DNA from: Carallia brachiata
Lineage: Eukaryota > Streptophyta > Magnoliopsida > Malpighiales > Rhizophoraceae
DNA: 64,000 nucleotides
Reading direction: 5' to 3'
NCBI GenBank assembly: GCA_021464245.1
Contig: JADCRB010000025.1
Location: forward strand, 1-64,000
Of this stretch, positions 25,468 through 36,430 are shown one piece after another. The notes under the pieces were generated by a model, which was given only the letters and a program-made list of their open reading frames with translations, searched no databases and was not told the DNA's origin. How positions within the stretch are numbered: position 1 is the stretch's first letter; the number at the start of each line of letters is the position of its first letter. A program made the translations under genes and the position numbers.

Positions 25468-26850
25468 ATGTGCAAGTCGAAAAAGGCGGTTAGCGCCTCC
25501 GATCCCCACCGAGCCCGCGCCTCCGGACCTCGAGCCTCCGCTCAATCCCGGCCAACTCTCTCCGGGCTACCTACCTACGCCGCCACCGCCACCGCCTCCT
25601 CTTCCTCTGACACAGCCGTGTCCGACCCTTCCACCTCCCAGACGGGAACTGCGACTCACACAACTACGGTTTCGTCCACTCTTTCCAGCCGGACCTCCCT
25701 CTCCAGTCTCCGCGAGTCCCTCTCCCATAACCCGCACATCTACAGCGTCTCCGAGATTCGTGCCGCCACCAACAACTTCCTCGCCAAACGCTATTCCTCC
25801 TCCTCCTCGTCCTCCTCCTCCGCCGCCGTCTCCGCCTGCTGGCGCTGCACTTTGCGGAACAGCGACACTGTCGTGTTCCAACGCAAGTTCCGCCGCAAAA
25901 TCGAAATGTCGGAGCTTAAAGAACTCCTCCCGGTAATCTGCCGGAGCAACCACAGGAGCGTTATAAAACTCCTCGGCGCCTCCATATCCGGAGACCACAT
26001 CTATTTAGTTTACGAATTCATTAACGGTGCGAATCTCGCCGATTGCTTGAGAAACTCCAAAAACCCTAATTTCACGGTACTGCCGACTTGGATTTCGCGA
26101 ATGCAGATCGCAACCGACCTCGCAGACGCACTGGATTATATCCACAGCAAAACTGGCCTCAATTTGAGCCTCATCCACAATCACATCAAGAGCAGTAGCA
26201 TCATCGTGACGGAGACGTCGCTTGACGCTATGATCTGCCACTTCGGTACCGCGCTGCTCTGCGGAGAAGTGGCGGCGGAGGGGAATCAAACGGAGAAGAA
26301 GAGCTCGATTGTGGAGGATGAAGAGGAAGGCTCTTCGTTACCGGCGGAGCACCAATCAAAACAATTGACGAGATCTGATAGCAGAGCATTGCAATTTGAA
26401 GGCGTGAGAGGCTACATGTCGCCGGAGTTTCGAGTCACCGGATTTGCGACGCAGAAGGCGGACGTGTACGCTTTCGGCGTGGTGATTTTGGAGCTATTAA
26501 CCGGGGAGGAGCCTCTGAAATACAAGTACGATAAAAGAAGCGGTGATTTTGTACGGACTTCGGTGATCGATACAGCGAGAGCGGCCGTAGACGGCGGGGA
26601 CAACGGCGGTGGAACGGGGGGGAGATTGAGGAAATGGGTGGATAGCAAGCTGAGGGACTCGTTTCCAGTGCAGGTTGTGGAAAAGCTAACCCGTCTGGCT
26701 CTAGATTGCGTACACGTGGACCCAGATAAACGGCCCGATATGGGACGCGTGGCTGGGAAAATTTCTAGGTTGTACATGGAGTCAAAAGTTTGGTCCGATA
26801 ACAACACCAAATTCTCCGATCAAATTTCCGTGTCTTTGGCTCCGAGATGA
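25468..26850 (+). CDS. LysM receptor-kinase-like cytoplasmic kinase, probable pseudokinase
   Basis: A single-exon 460-residue protein starts at ATG 25468. Residues 1-80 are a Ser/Thr/Ala-rich N-terminus with no signal peptide, LysM domain or membrane helix. The kinase-like domain (~94-445) starts at IYSVSEIRAATNNF, the usual plant RLK/Pelle entry, and resembles LysM-RLK kinases (VYEFINGANLADCLR, GYMSPEF, DVYAFGVVILELLTGEEPL, RPDMGRVAGKI). Key catalytic motifs are altered: the nucleotide loop is replaced by a poly-Ser stretch (110-118), the catalytic HRDxKxxN is HNHIKSSS (237-244, no Asp), and DFG is CHFG (257-260). It should therefore be catalytically weak or dead, and any role would be scaffolding. 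Base composition is GC-rich compared with the surroundings, as is usual for an intronless plant kinase. The full-length frame, with conserved structural residues, argues for a real gene rather than a pseudogene. Confidence 0.88.
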   Translation: MCKSKKAVSASDPHRARASGPRASAQSRPTLSGLPTYAATATASSSSDTAVSDPSTSQTGTATHTTTVSSTLSSRTSLSSLRESLSHNPHIYSVSEIRAATNNFLAKRYSSSSSSSSSAAVSACWRCTLRNSDTVVFQRKFRRKIEMSELKELLPVICRSNHRSVIKLLGASISGDHIYLVYEFINGANLADCLRNSKNPNFTVLPTWISRMQIATDLADALDYIHSKTGLNLSLIHNHIKSSSIIVTETSLDAMICHFGTALLCGEVAAEGNQTEKKSSIVEDEEEGSSLPAEHQSKQLTRSDSRALQFEGVRGYMSPEFRVTGFATQKADVYAFGVVILELLTGEEPLKYKYDKRSGDFVRTSVIDTARAAVDGGDNGGGTGGRLRKWVDSKLRDSFPVQVVEKLTRLALDCVHVDPDKRPDMGRVAGKISRLYMESKVWSDNNTKFSDQISVSLAPR

Positions 26851-27309
26851 TTTTTTTTTTCTTACCATAATAATTAGGCAGCTTTCTTTTTTTTCTTAAT
26901 TTTTTGTCTTGAAATCAGATGACAGAAATAGTTTTTATAGGCTCATTAAAAAAAATTGCGCTGAATTACAGTGTAAAATATGTTAGATTAGTTTCACTAA
27001 ACTTTTTTAGCTCTTTTTTGTTTTAACTTTTTTAATATTTCAATACAAGGTTTGGTTTTTTTTTTTTTTCAATTATTCATTGGAGAGCTATTCTTGGCTA
27101 AGGGTTCCATGGACTTTGAAAAGTATATCTTATGAAATTTAACTCAATTGTATCGTATTTTTTTGACTATCTTAAATAAAAAATAAAATTATCAGGTAGT
27201 TTTTTATTCTTCATGTCAAAAAATTAATTCGTGATAGATAATATTACTTAATCTATAATTATTGCAGTTATGATCAAGACTAATTAATAAACAAAAAGTA
27301 TGTTTTAAG
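26851..27309. other. 3' flank of the kinase gene
   Basis: T-rich 3' untranslated/intergenic sequence; no further gene or element is visible. Confidence 0.4.
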
Positions 27310-28420
27310 TTAAGAATAAAAGTCAATTTGACCCACCATATTTTATATTATTTTAAATTTCATTCATAACGTTTTTTTTTTTTAATTTGGTCCATAACGT
27401 TACTTCCGTTAGTTTAATTTAGTCCTCCGTCCATAACCCCGTTAACCCTGCTGATGTGGCATGATGAAGTTTGACACGTCATCAATTTTTCCACGTCAGC
27501 ATGCCATGTCAGCATCTGTTACTGACATGACATAGGTATAAGGTTAATTTAACCCACAAGGTTTCAATTTATTTTAAATTTTACCCATAATATTTTTTTT
27601 GGTTAAAATTTGTCCATAACGTTATATCTTTCAGTTTAATTTGATTTTTTCATACATAACGTCGTTAACTTCGCTGATGTACCGTGACAGATTTGACACG
27701 TCATTAATTTTTTTCCAAAGAGATGGCTCCGTACTGGCAATGCTAATAGTGGTTGGAGGCGGCGGCGATAGTTTGACGAGGAAATAATGACAACAACATA
27801 AAAGAAAAAATTCAAAGATAAAGATAACAATGACTTTTTTTGAATTTTATTAATTTATTTTTTTTGCTAAAAAAAATAAAGGTATTCAAGTGGATATATA
27901 TTTATAAATTTTAGTTTTTTATTTTGTTTGAATTTGCAGAGTGTGATTTTGAGTATAAATGTTTAGTTTGGATTTTAAAATTATACTGCAAACGTGACAT
28001 GTTGATATAGACGAAAATTATTGATGTGTCATACTCCGTCGCATCATATTTGCTGAATTAACGACGTTATGTACGAAAAGATCAAATTAGACTAAAAGAT
28101 ATAACGTTATGGACCAATTTAAAAAAAAAAACGTTATGGGTAAAATTTAAAATAAGTTGAAATCTTGTGGGTCAAATTAACATTTATATCTATGTCACAT
28201 CAGCAACAGATGTTGACGTGACATGCTGACGTGGAAAAATTGATGACGTGTCAAATTCCGTCATGTCACGTCAGCAGAGTTAACGGCGTTATGGACGGAA
28301 GAACCAAATTAGACTAACGGACGTAACGTTATGGACCAAATTTAACAAAAAAAAAATTTTATAGGTGACATTTAAAATAAAGTAAAACGTGGTAAGTCAA
28401 ATTGAACTTTATTCCTTTAA
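27310..28420. mobile_element. 1.1-kb near-palindromic foldback element with internally duplicated arms
   Basis: The left arm (about 27310-27715) and right arm (about 28015-28420) are inverted copies: ataaaagtcaatttgaccca on the left pairs with taagtcaaattgaactttat on the right. Each arm holds two tandem ~205-bp subunits, each with gtccataacgtta, cgttaactctgctga-like words and gacacgtcatcaattttt. The ~300-bp centre (27716-28014) is unrelated and noncoding. Repeated cacgtca and acgtcagc words are striking. This is a MITE/foldback structure with no transposase, and a transcript would fold into a ~400-bp hairpin. Confidence 0.8.
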
Positions 28421-28487
28421 GCTATTAAAATTGAACTTTATTCCTTTAAGCTATTAAAATTGAACTTTATTCCTTTAAGCTATTAAA
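28401..28487. repeat. Three exact 29-bp tandem repeats
   Basis: The unit attgaactttattccttta + agctattaaa-type end occurs three times (28401-28429, 28430-28458, 28459-28487) without visible difference. The first copy overlaps the right end of the foldback element, so the repeat probably arose from the element's terminal sequence by recent slippage. Confidence 0.9.
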
Positions 28488-28575
28488 ATGTTCGGCGAGT
28501 GGGAACCAAGACTAACAAAAAATGGCTGTTGTTGAAATGTTGATATATATTATTGTGTTAAGTATAGTTGAATGC

Positions 28576-29455
28576 AAAAGGCAAATGACGTGCTGTTATT
28601 CAGGTTTTCCATCATACACTAGCCTTTGCTAATGCACGCAGAGGGCCTGCGTGTTGTCGGGAGGTTCAGGTGCTGTCCTGCTCTTCTGTGAGCTAGGTGT
28701 CTTTTGGTGAGCTTTCGGGTGTGTTTTTGACTACTTCTCTTGTAGCTGTTGCTACTATGTTTTGGGCTCTGTTGCACATCCCGTTGGTTCTCTGAAATGC
28801 CTTTACCTCTCCGCCAGCATTGGTTGTGGAGGTGAGGGATGTCCCATCTTTTTGCTTACAGCCGGATACCGGTGGTCTTAGGACGCCTTTTATAGTGCAT
28901 CTACTAGTGGCATCTTATGTTCTACTTGCCGTCTGGTCACTGATCTCTCCTTCTGGCGTTTGGTCGCCTCCCTCCCTTCGGCCTCTTGGTCCTTTGCAGC
29001 GTTGGTGGATTGTGCCTCTTAGTTGCGCATTGGTGAACCTGGATTGCGGCCAACTTTGGCAAGTGTTGTGCTGCCGTCGATCCCTAGTGGCTTTTCTCGT
29101 CGTTGTCTCGGCTGTGTTGGGAGATTGCTGTCATGGCGTAATGAGAGGCTGGAATTCTTTGAGTTCCAAACCTTTCTTTGTTGGGCTTTGGCCCGTTCTC
29201 TTGTCTATGCAGGCTTTATGTTTCCAAGCTAGGGTCGAGCTTCCTTCTAAGTTGACATAATGACTGTATTGGGTTGGTTAGAGGCTTGTTTGTGGTGAGG
29301 TTAGTTAGGGTGGATTCTAATAACCTGTCTTGTATCTTTGTATATGTGAGCTCAGTTCTAGTGTGTTGTGGGCTCTGCTATAAACTAATCTTTTGTATAT
29401 GTGCTTACAATGTTTAATCTAGTAGCTTTTCTCTTTGTTAAAAGAAAAAAAAAGG
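28576..29455 (+). mobile_element. Poly(A)-ended non-LTR retroposon (LINE 3' fragment or SINE-like)
   Basis: An ~880-bp GC-richer insert ends in a purine tail (ttaaaagaaaaaaaaagg). It is flanked by an exact 14-bp duplication gtatagttgaatgc (28562-28575 and 29456-29469). A long target duplication plus an A-rich 3' tail is the signature of target-primed reverse transcription. G/T-rich words such as ggttggttagaggcttgttt and cctgtcttgtatctttgtat resemble plant L1 3' regions. No reverse-transcriptase motif is present; the 146-codon frame inside (28820-29260) is not a recognised protein. A 5'-truncated LINE is most likely. Confidence 0.85.
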
Positions 29456-29469
29456 GTATAGTTGAATGC

Positions 29470-29823
29470 CAAATTGCACAAGCGCAGTAGTCAATGAAAC
29501 CAAATATATGAAAAACTTTTTTTCGCAAAAAAAAAATTAAAAAGAACTTTCAGAATGATTCAACTTACATTACTGGGCGGTGAATAATTTCCACACTTTT
29601 TGCGAAATTGTTCAATTTTTATGACTCATGTCTATATATAAAAAAGGGATCTCTTAGTATACAAGTCTCTCAATTTATAAAAATTGAAGAAGGATCAAAA
29701 TTTAAAAATTTCTCTTTATTGTAGGAAAGAGACACAAAAATTATAGTTGCAACAGATCCTATCAGGAAGTGCTCTTTTGCGTGCTTTCGCCGCCCTGACC
29801 ATACCTACCATCATATGTTAGTA
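29470..29823. other. Intergenic between retroposon and MITE
   Basis: No gene or clear repeat is seen. Confidence 0.35.
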
Positions 29824-30156
29824 GGGATAATCAATTTTTTAAGATTAAACCTTTATGATTTTTTATATTTGAAATCTAAACCTTTTAAATTTTTTATTTA
29901 AGGTCTAAACGTTTACTTTTATTTCTATTTAAGTCTTTTTGTATGATTTACCGTTAATTTTTCTGTTAGATCTAACGGAAACAGATTAAAGTTAACGGAA
30001 AAAGGATTAAAGTTAACGGAAAAGTTAACGGTTTCATTGTAAAAGGATTTGAATAGAACAAAAAATTAAATTTTAAGTTTTAAATAAAAAACTTAAAAGA
30101 TTTAGGTATCAAATAAAAAAAATTACAAAAATTTAGATTTAAAAAGTTGGTTATCC
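29824..30156. mobile_element. Foldback MITE
   Basis: The ends gggataatcaattttttaag and aaaaagttggttatcc are inverted. The arms (each ~110 bp) continue through ttaaattttttatttaaggt and its complement near 30080. The centre has a short direct repeat (ggattaaagttaacggaaaa with variants). Noncoding. Confidence 0.75.
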
Positions 30157-30235
30157 TTATGTTTGTATGTTACTAGAGAAAATTAATGTTTCGGTTGAGT
30201 AATAGGATCTTTACGAGTATCTGCTCTCGAATATA

Positions 30236-30478
30236 TTAAGCACCTATTTGTCAATTTTTTTGTTGGAAAAAGAAAATAAAATAAAAAAAATATTTTCTAT
30301 TTATTTTTAATCAATTTAAATAATTACTTTTTATTTTTTATTTTATAAATTATTATTTATTTTTTTCTCAATATTTTTAGTTATTACTTTTTATCAATCA
30401 TAATATTATCATTATTGTACTGTTTTATATTTTTATTTTTTTTCATTCATTTTCTTCGTATCCAAACATAAAAAGTCA
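30236..30478. mobile_element. Tourist-like MITE family, copy 1 (diverged)
   Basis: It shares the internal signature caatcataatattatcattattgtact and flanking T/A-rich blocks with the elements at 51430-51694 and, inverted, 55195-55402. The ends (gcacctatttgtc and tatccaaacat) are worn relative to the better copy at 51.4 kb. Confidence 0.6.
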
Positions 30479-30815
30479 TTTTTTTTAATTATCTTTTAAA
30501 TAAATTGTTGTATGGTGTTTCATCATTATAAACTATAATAAAATAGATTACCAAATTAAAGAGGATACCGATCACAGGAAATTTATTCAACAAGGAAAAA
30601 AAAATCCCAACATTACCAATACAGGTCAAACTCCACATGGCGATCCTGGTATTACCCATACCCATCTCCCTGTTATAGGTTCAGATTGAATGCTTACACA
30701 TATGAGTAAAATTGTCTTCCAAAGTAACATAAATTTTGGGTGAAATGAAAAAAACAAATAAAATAATCAGGCCGATTGAAAACAATTGACCAAAGTGTCG
30801 AAACAATGTATAAAC

Positions 30816-31496
30816 CAATGTTGTAAGAATCGGACCGAACATTAAACTGAAAAGTTTAGTGGTTCAAGGTCCAACCGGTTCAACCGAAAATTGAACCGGT
30901 AAAACCGGTATTTAATATTAAATATATAAAAAAATATTTATATATATTATACATCAAAATTTATATGTAAAATGTAATATTATAATACATATATATGTAT
31001 TATAATACTTACATTTATAAATTTAAAATATATGATTTAGAATTTATTATAGGATAGAATTAACAATTTAAAAAAAATTAATAATTATCTTAACAAAAAA
31101 AAAAGAAAATAATAAGTGTTAATTTATAAGAAATATAAAATAGTATGTGTCTTATATAAAATATTTGAGAAAATAATAAGTAAAAAAAAAAAAAAAAAAG
31201 ATAACAACAAGTTATAAGTTAGTCTAGTGGTATGAGACTTACCTTTCATGTTGGAGGTCAAGGGTTCGAAAACTAAGTTCTACAAAGTTGAGTGAAAATT
31301 TTTGTTAATAATTAAAATGACCAACCTGGTCAACCCGGGACCGGTTCACCGGTCCGACCGGTTGAACCGGTCCGTTGACCGGGTTTTGACCGGTCCAGTT
31401 CCAAACAAATTTAGGCTATAACCCGGACCGGACTTCTGACCGGTCACCGGTCCGACCGGTTAAACAGGCCGGTCTGGTCCGAGTTTGACAACAATA
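30816..31496. mobile_element. hAT-type MITE, CCGGTT-rich family, copy 2
   Basis: The ends caatgttgtaagaatcggac and, inverted, tattgttgtcaaactcggac match at about three quarters of positions. The flanks are an exact 8-bp duplication gtataaac (30808-30815 and 31497-31504). Both ends are packed with ccggtt/aaccgg words, as in the copy at 17660-18122. The core is AT-rich and carries a tRNA-like segment at 31200-31300. No transposase is encoded. Confidence 0.85.
31200..31300 (+). repeat. tRNA-like (SINE-type) segment inside the hAT MITE
   Basis: tagtctagtgg (about 31217) fits a pol III A box and ggttcgaaaac (about 31264) fits a B box, at tRNA-like spacing. The segment is absent from the sister MITE copy at 17.7 kb. 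It is not a tRNA gene because the stems do not pair convincingly. A degraded SINE insertion or a captured tRNA relic is the likely origin. Confidence 0.5.
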
Positions 31497-31504
31497 GTAT
31501 AAAC

Positions 31505-32550
31505 TAACGCCACATACGATTCATTGATAGTCATCACCATTTTACTTTGGTACGAGCTATTTGGAAAATCTCAAGGTTCTTCTCATCTCTCAAAATATTT
31601 CTTTCTTCTTTTAATGACGCAATATTTAAAGTGTGTTGATGTCAGTAACTGTCTGACCTTTGTATATATTGTCGGTACGTAATCCCATACCTCAGTTGGT
31701 TGATAAATGATGGTGGGTGAGTTGGATTTCGGCACAGCCACTGTTTTTTCAAGTTAATTGGCTTACTCAAATTTATTTTTTTATTTCAATGGGTAAACAG
31801 TCCCACTGTAAGGATTGCACGACTCAAATTTATTTTTGTTTATTTCAATAGGTAAACAGTCTCACAGCACCTGTAAGGATTGCACGAGTTTACTGTTATC
31901 GAGTATCAGACTATTTATAATAAATTCACAAGAGAGCAAATAATAAGTGTCACTAATATTGTTCGTAATTCAGTAACACTCGTGTATCTTTAAACAGCAC
32001 TACTTATTCTAATAATACTCGAAACTCATAATTTTTTACCTGAACCCTTAGCCACTCGAATCCCACAAATGGTGGAGGTTGACTCAAATTTGAGACCTAT
32101 AAGCAATGAAAACGAGAAAGGCACAGCTTGGGTTACTTCTGCAAATAAATGCAACCTTTATCAAACCCCACAAGTCAATGCTCGAGCTACCTAATTCAAA
32201 ACCCACACGAGGTGTTCTTACTTTCTAAAAGTCTTGTATGGCATGACAAAGTATTAGATAGTTCGATGTTACTGCTGATGAAGTTGAGTAATTAATAAAA
32301 GGTCAAAATTACAGTTATGCAAAGGATTCACCAATAGTCTTGCACGCAATAGCGTATAAGATACCTCGTGTCAGAGTAAAAAAAAAAAAAAAAAAGATCC
32401 ACCAGTTCAGGATCAATGACATGAAAACATTGGTTCATTCTTATAGCTCACTATTTTTCATTTTTGTTGAATTCAAGCTTAACGGCTCTTAGTTATATGT
32501 TCATTGACAAAGACAACAAAAAACTAGAAAACTAACAATGGTTTTTGAGT
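31505..32550. other. 3' flank of the DUF547 gene, no gene
   Basis: 31770-31890 contains a short direct repeat (ctcaaatttatttttntttatttcaa, then ggtaaacagtc) in two copies about 65 bp apart. A 17-A run lies at about 32379. No coding evidence. Confidence 0.4.
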
Positions 32551-35500
32551 CTATATTGCCAACAGATACCGGAACTCTAAGTCATAAGGAATTTTCTTAA
32601 CAGTAATGGTGGGAATTTTCCCATTGTTATGGCCCCTGAAGCAATCCACTATTGATCTCCTCAATGACCCAGATGTTGGCAGTTGATGGCAAACCCATTC
32701 TACCAATGACTCTGTGTCCCTGGCAAAGTCATGCATGTTTCTGAGCAAAAGATCTGGAAGTGCAATTCTTCTTGTGCTGGTCACAGCTATGGAAGCTTGC
32801 AAATATTCTAACTTTGATTTCTCCAGCTCAGCTATAACCCCATCAGCTGTGTACACTCTCACCTGCATTAGCCGAGAGCATAGTAATGATTTCATATTTT
32901 TACTTGCAATTTCATGCATAAAGGTAACAGAAATTTTTATGGAATGAAAATGAATAATTAGCAGTTTTATGGTACATATGGAACTTGATTGTCAGACTTA
33001 CCGCAGGAGAAGAACTCGTGCCAGAGCATAGAGCAAAGGTGACATTAGGATTCGTTGACTCGAGTCCATAAAGTTTGTGGACATTGACCTCTTTATCATC
33101 TTTTTCGTTAAATTGATCAGCCTGTGAAAAGATCATGGCTTCAGGAAAAATAATCCCAGAGTCAAAAAATTTGAGAAGTAGAACATGGGGTCAATGTAAC
33201 CACCTTTTTCGAAGAAGCTGGCTTTCTCAATATGTAATGCTCTATTGCATGAGCGTTAATTATGTTTCCTCCAATGTTGAAGGATGCCTGAATGCAGGAA
33301 TATTATGCTTATCAACTTATTATAAAGAGAATAAAAGGTATTGACAGTTTATATCAGTGACAAGAGATTCTATGAATCTTAGTTCCTTTGAAGTTAGATT
33401 AAACAGTCCAAAAAGATTCAAACATACCTGGTTCATTAACATAACCAAATTTTCTGGAGCTGATGGCACTCCAAATTGGAGAAATCCCTGAAATTGTATA
33501 GTCAATAGACATATGCTTTAGTACTAGGACTAGGACTTGTACAAAAAGGATTACTATCCTGATGTGTGTGTAACTTGCTTTGTAGATCAGACCAGCAGCT
33601 TGTTATACAATCTAAGCTCTCTGCTGCTGCTCTGATGAAAGTTCAAGGTTTTTTCCGCATCAGGTTAGCCATTTTTAGAAATAAAATAGATAAAATAGCA
33701 TAAAAATTAAATTTCCAAAGCATACATGCATGACACAAGCATTGTACACGTTGATCCAGAAGGCTAGTTTCTGCTGGTATGTGAGGAATCTCAAGTCCAC
33801 TGTCTGGAGATTGCTCATTAAGACCCTGCCAAATGTCCATAAGTTTTTACAATATGTCACCAACAGAATTTTCAGAACGTTCCAGTTTACAGTTGGAAGT
33901 TTGGCATCATACCTTAACCTTCTCAGCAATGGAACAGAACTGGAACTTGAAATGTATTTTGGATCCATAGAGCTTGACGTGAATATAACCAAATTCTTGT
34001 AAGGACCAATATCCCTTGGAATGGAGTCTTCCACATCGAAGATCCCATACGGGTCTTGCTGCCTTGATCCCTTTTGTAACAAAAGGGTTGATTTCGGGTT
34101 CAAACTTGTCTCAGCCCTGAAGCTCCTTGATATCAAAGAAGAGTGCAAAGACCTGGAAATGGGATCTGTCTTCTCCAGTTCCATTGCTCTGGATGTTCTT
34201 AGTAACCGAATATATACGAAGTTCAGACACTTCAGGATGTTCTCGGATAGCTTGTTAGGCTGCCACTGCTGGATATTATCTTCTGATAGGATTGAATTGA
34301 TCAGTGACTTCTGTAGAAGGTCTGAGGAGCTGTCCACATTGCGCTCTCTTGGCTGAGACAAGAAGTCATTTTGGATTTTAAATCAGCAGCCTTCATCATC
34401 AGACTTGGGACGACAATTCAACCTTATACGTAACGCAAATTTGATGGCAACAGAAGGATTGAAGCCTATAGAATACCTTGGGAGATGGAAGTCTAGGATC
34501 TCGCAGAGGCGAAGGCGACTTCAACAGCCCACTTTTCCTTGGAACCCTGTCTTGAAATTTAGCCTCCTCAAGGATATGGTTTTCCTTCTGATCAGCAAAC
34601 AGTCTTGAGGATACCATTTTCTCATGTCGTGTGAAGTCATTCAGATTATAGTCACCTTTAATTGCTTTACTAATGAAGTGCAATGCCTTGGTCTCAAATC
34701 CCATCTTATCTACATGGCCTTGATTTGTTGTACTCAAAGAATTACCTTGGAAGTTGCTGAGAGTTCCAGCCAGCTGCCATGGATTGGATTTTGTTTCCTT
34801 TGTGATTTCCTGTTCATGTTTCAGACCAAGTTGAAGTTGGCTTATTTGGCCTTCTAGTCTAGCTATCTCATCCTCAACCATGGCTAACTCTGCTAACAGT
34901 TCCTTTGCCTGCATTACTCATCAAATTGGCATTTCAATTATAATCTTTTCAGGTAGTCATTTTGCCAATTTATTGGCTGGGCCTACTTAAAAAATTTAAC
35001 TAAGCATGTGGAATAAACTTCTAAAAGTTACTACTTGCACATACTTCAGCCAGAGGAAGAGTATTATTGTTACCTTGGGAGGAAGAAAGTTTGGAATGGA
35101 TATACCAATCCCATCTTGTTTATTATGTATGCCCACCAAAATTTCATGCATTTTTTCTTCTTGTTTCAGCATCTTTTGAAGAATGGAAAACCTGCAGTTG
35201 TGGATCATAGCAATCTCTGGTGGGTGGTTTGTCACCAACAAGAAATTCCATCCCACCCCCCCCCCCCCCCAAAAAAAAAAATCTTAACTAACATTCCATA
35301 GTTCAATAATTAATTTGTATTGTTTCCATTTTTAAGTGGGAAATGACTACAATTTTTTCTTTTTCCATCATATATCTTTGTACTTATGCAACATCAAGTA
35401 CATTATTCTTTCTATTTAATCATATCGGGGCCCATCAGCTACCTACTTGTTACACGCCCGATCAATTTGTATATAGCTGTTTACTTCCCAAATGGCTATG

Positions 35501-36066
35501 AACGGGGAACACAAATCAAATGAAAAATGAACATGCCCCCAAATATTTGAGAAGGTTCCCAAATTAAACTTTTTAATTTTTTTTTTGGTACATAATTGAA
35601 CTTCTAATTTAGAGATCCCAAGTTCATGCTGCTAGATGAACAAGGAAGAGAGTGATGAGGTGTAAGGTATCTAACATATTTCTTAATGATCATTTTAAAA
35701 AATAGAAAATGAACATATGAGAGAAATTGATGACATTATAGGGACCTCTCTTTCAAGTGCCTCTCTTTTTTGCTGCCCACTGATCTCTTTTATTCTCTGT
35801 AATCACAAACAAACCAAACTCATGAGTAAAAAAAGCTAAAACACAGATTTTAGTAGAAACAATCACTAAACAAAAGCAAGAAACACATAGATGGATCCAA
35901 ATTAGATTCGGATATGGGTCAACCGGTCCAAGTTAGATACACACATGACATGTATGGCAAAGGAAACAACATTAAAGAAGGAACACAAGAAGGTGGACGG
36001 TCGGACCAAACTTACAACATCTGAAGACATGTTCACGACCGGCAAGTGATCACCTGGAGAAGCCAT
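32551..36066 (-). CDS. MIP1 leucine-zipper / DUF547 domain protein
   Basis: Ten exons in translation order: 36066-36016 (MASPGDHLPVVNMSSDV), 35796-35746, 35191-35074, 34908-34477, 34352-33913, 33825-33726, 33487-33428, 33287-33204, 33121-33002, 32862-32551 (stop TAG), about 590 residues. The N-terminal exons form the ternary-complex-factor MIP1-type coiled coil (LQKMLKQEEKMHEIL, IPNFLPPK, LLAELAMVEDEIARLE). The C-terminal exons form DUF547 (TYQQKLAFWINVYNACVMH, NIGGNIINAHAIEHYIL, VTFALCSGTSSSPAVRVYTA, VPYDLEFRYLL-like IPYDLEFRYLL end). All borders are GT/AG with matching phases except the 35746/35191 junction. There, either an acceptor 23 bases upstream (35214) is used, or one T in a TTTT run at ~35187 is extra. 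The family is plant-wide and its molecular role is poorly defined. The first two exons are the least certain. Confidence 0.88.
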
Positions 36067-36430
36067 AAACAATGTGCTCTTCGGTGGACTGAAGGAAAGC
36101 TTAAAACAAGAAGAAGGGGTGGCAAAGAATTTTATTACAAAACTGCTGGTCATAAGCTAGCTATAGGAGACAAGGGAATTACATGAGAAATAGGAATGAG
36201 TCGGAGGTTCATCAGAAGATGAAGAGGAGCTTTCAAGGGCTAGCAAGCAGGTTGTTGGTTAAGGTAAAAGTCTCTTGCTAGTAGTAGTAGTAGTAGATAC
36301 ATCAATTCGTGGGTGGGACATCGTGCAAAGAAAGAGAGATATTGCTTTGACGTAGCTTGCACTCGTGGCGTTTGAAAAGGTAATTTGGCGTTGGTTATGC
36401 CATCCCTGAACCTGAAATGGTTATTTCTTA

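Noticed and set aside
25358..25998. Proline- and glycine-rich frames overlapping the kinase gene
   Set aside because: Shadows of the GC-rich kinase N-terminus in other frames; only the kinase frame has domain content.
28820..29260. 146-codon hydrophobic open frame
   Set aside because: Lies wholly inside the retroposon and matches no protein family; likely 3' untranslated LINE sequence.
31217..31275. tRNA gene
   Set aside because: Box A/B-like words are present but the cloverleaf stems do not form and the B box is degraded.
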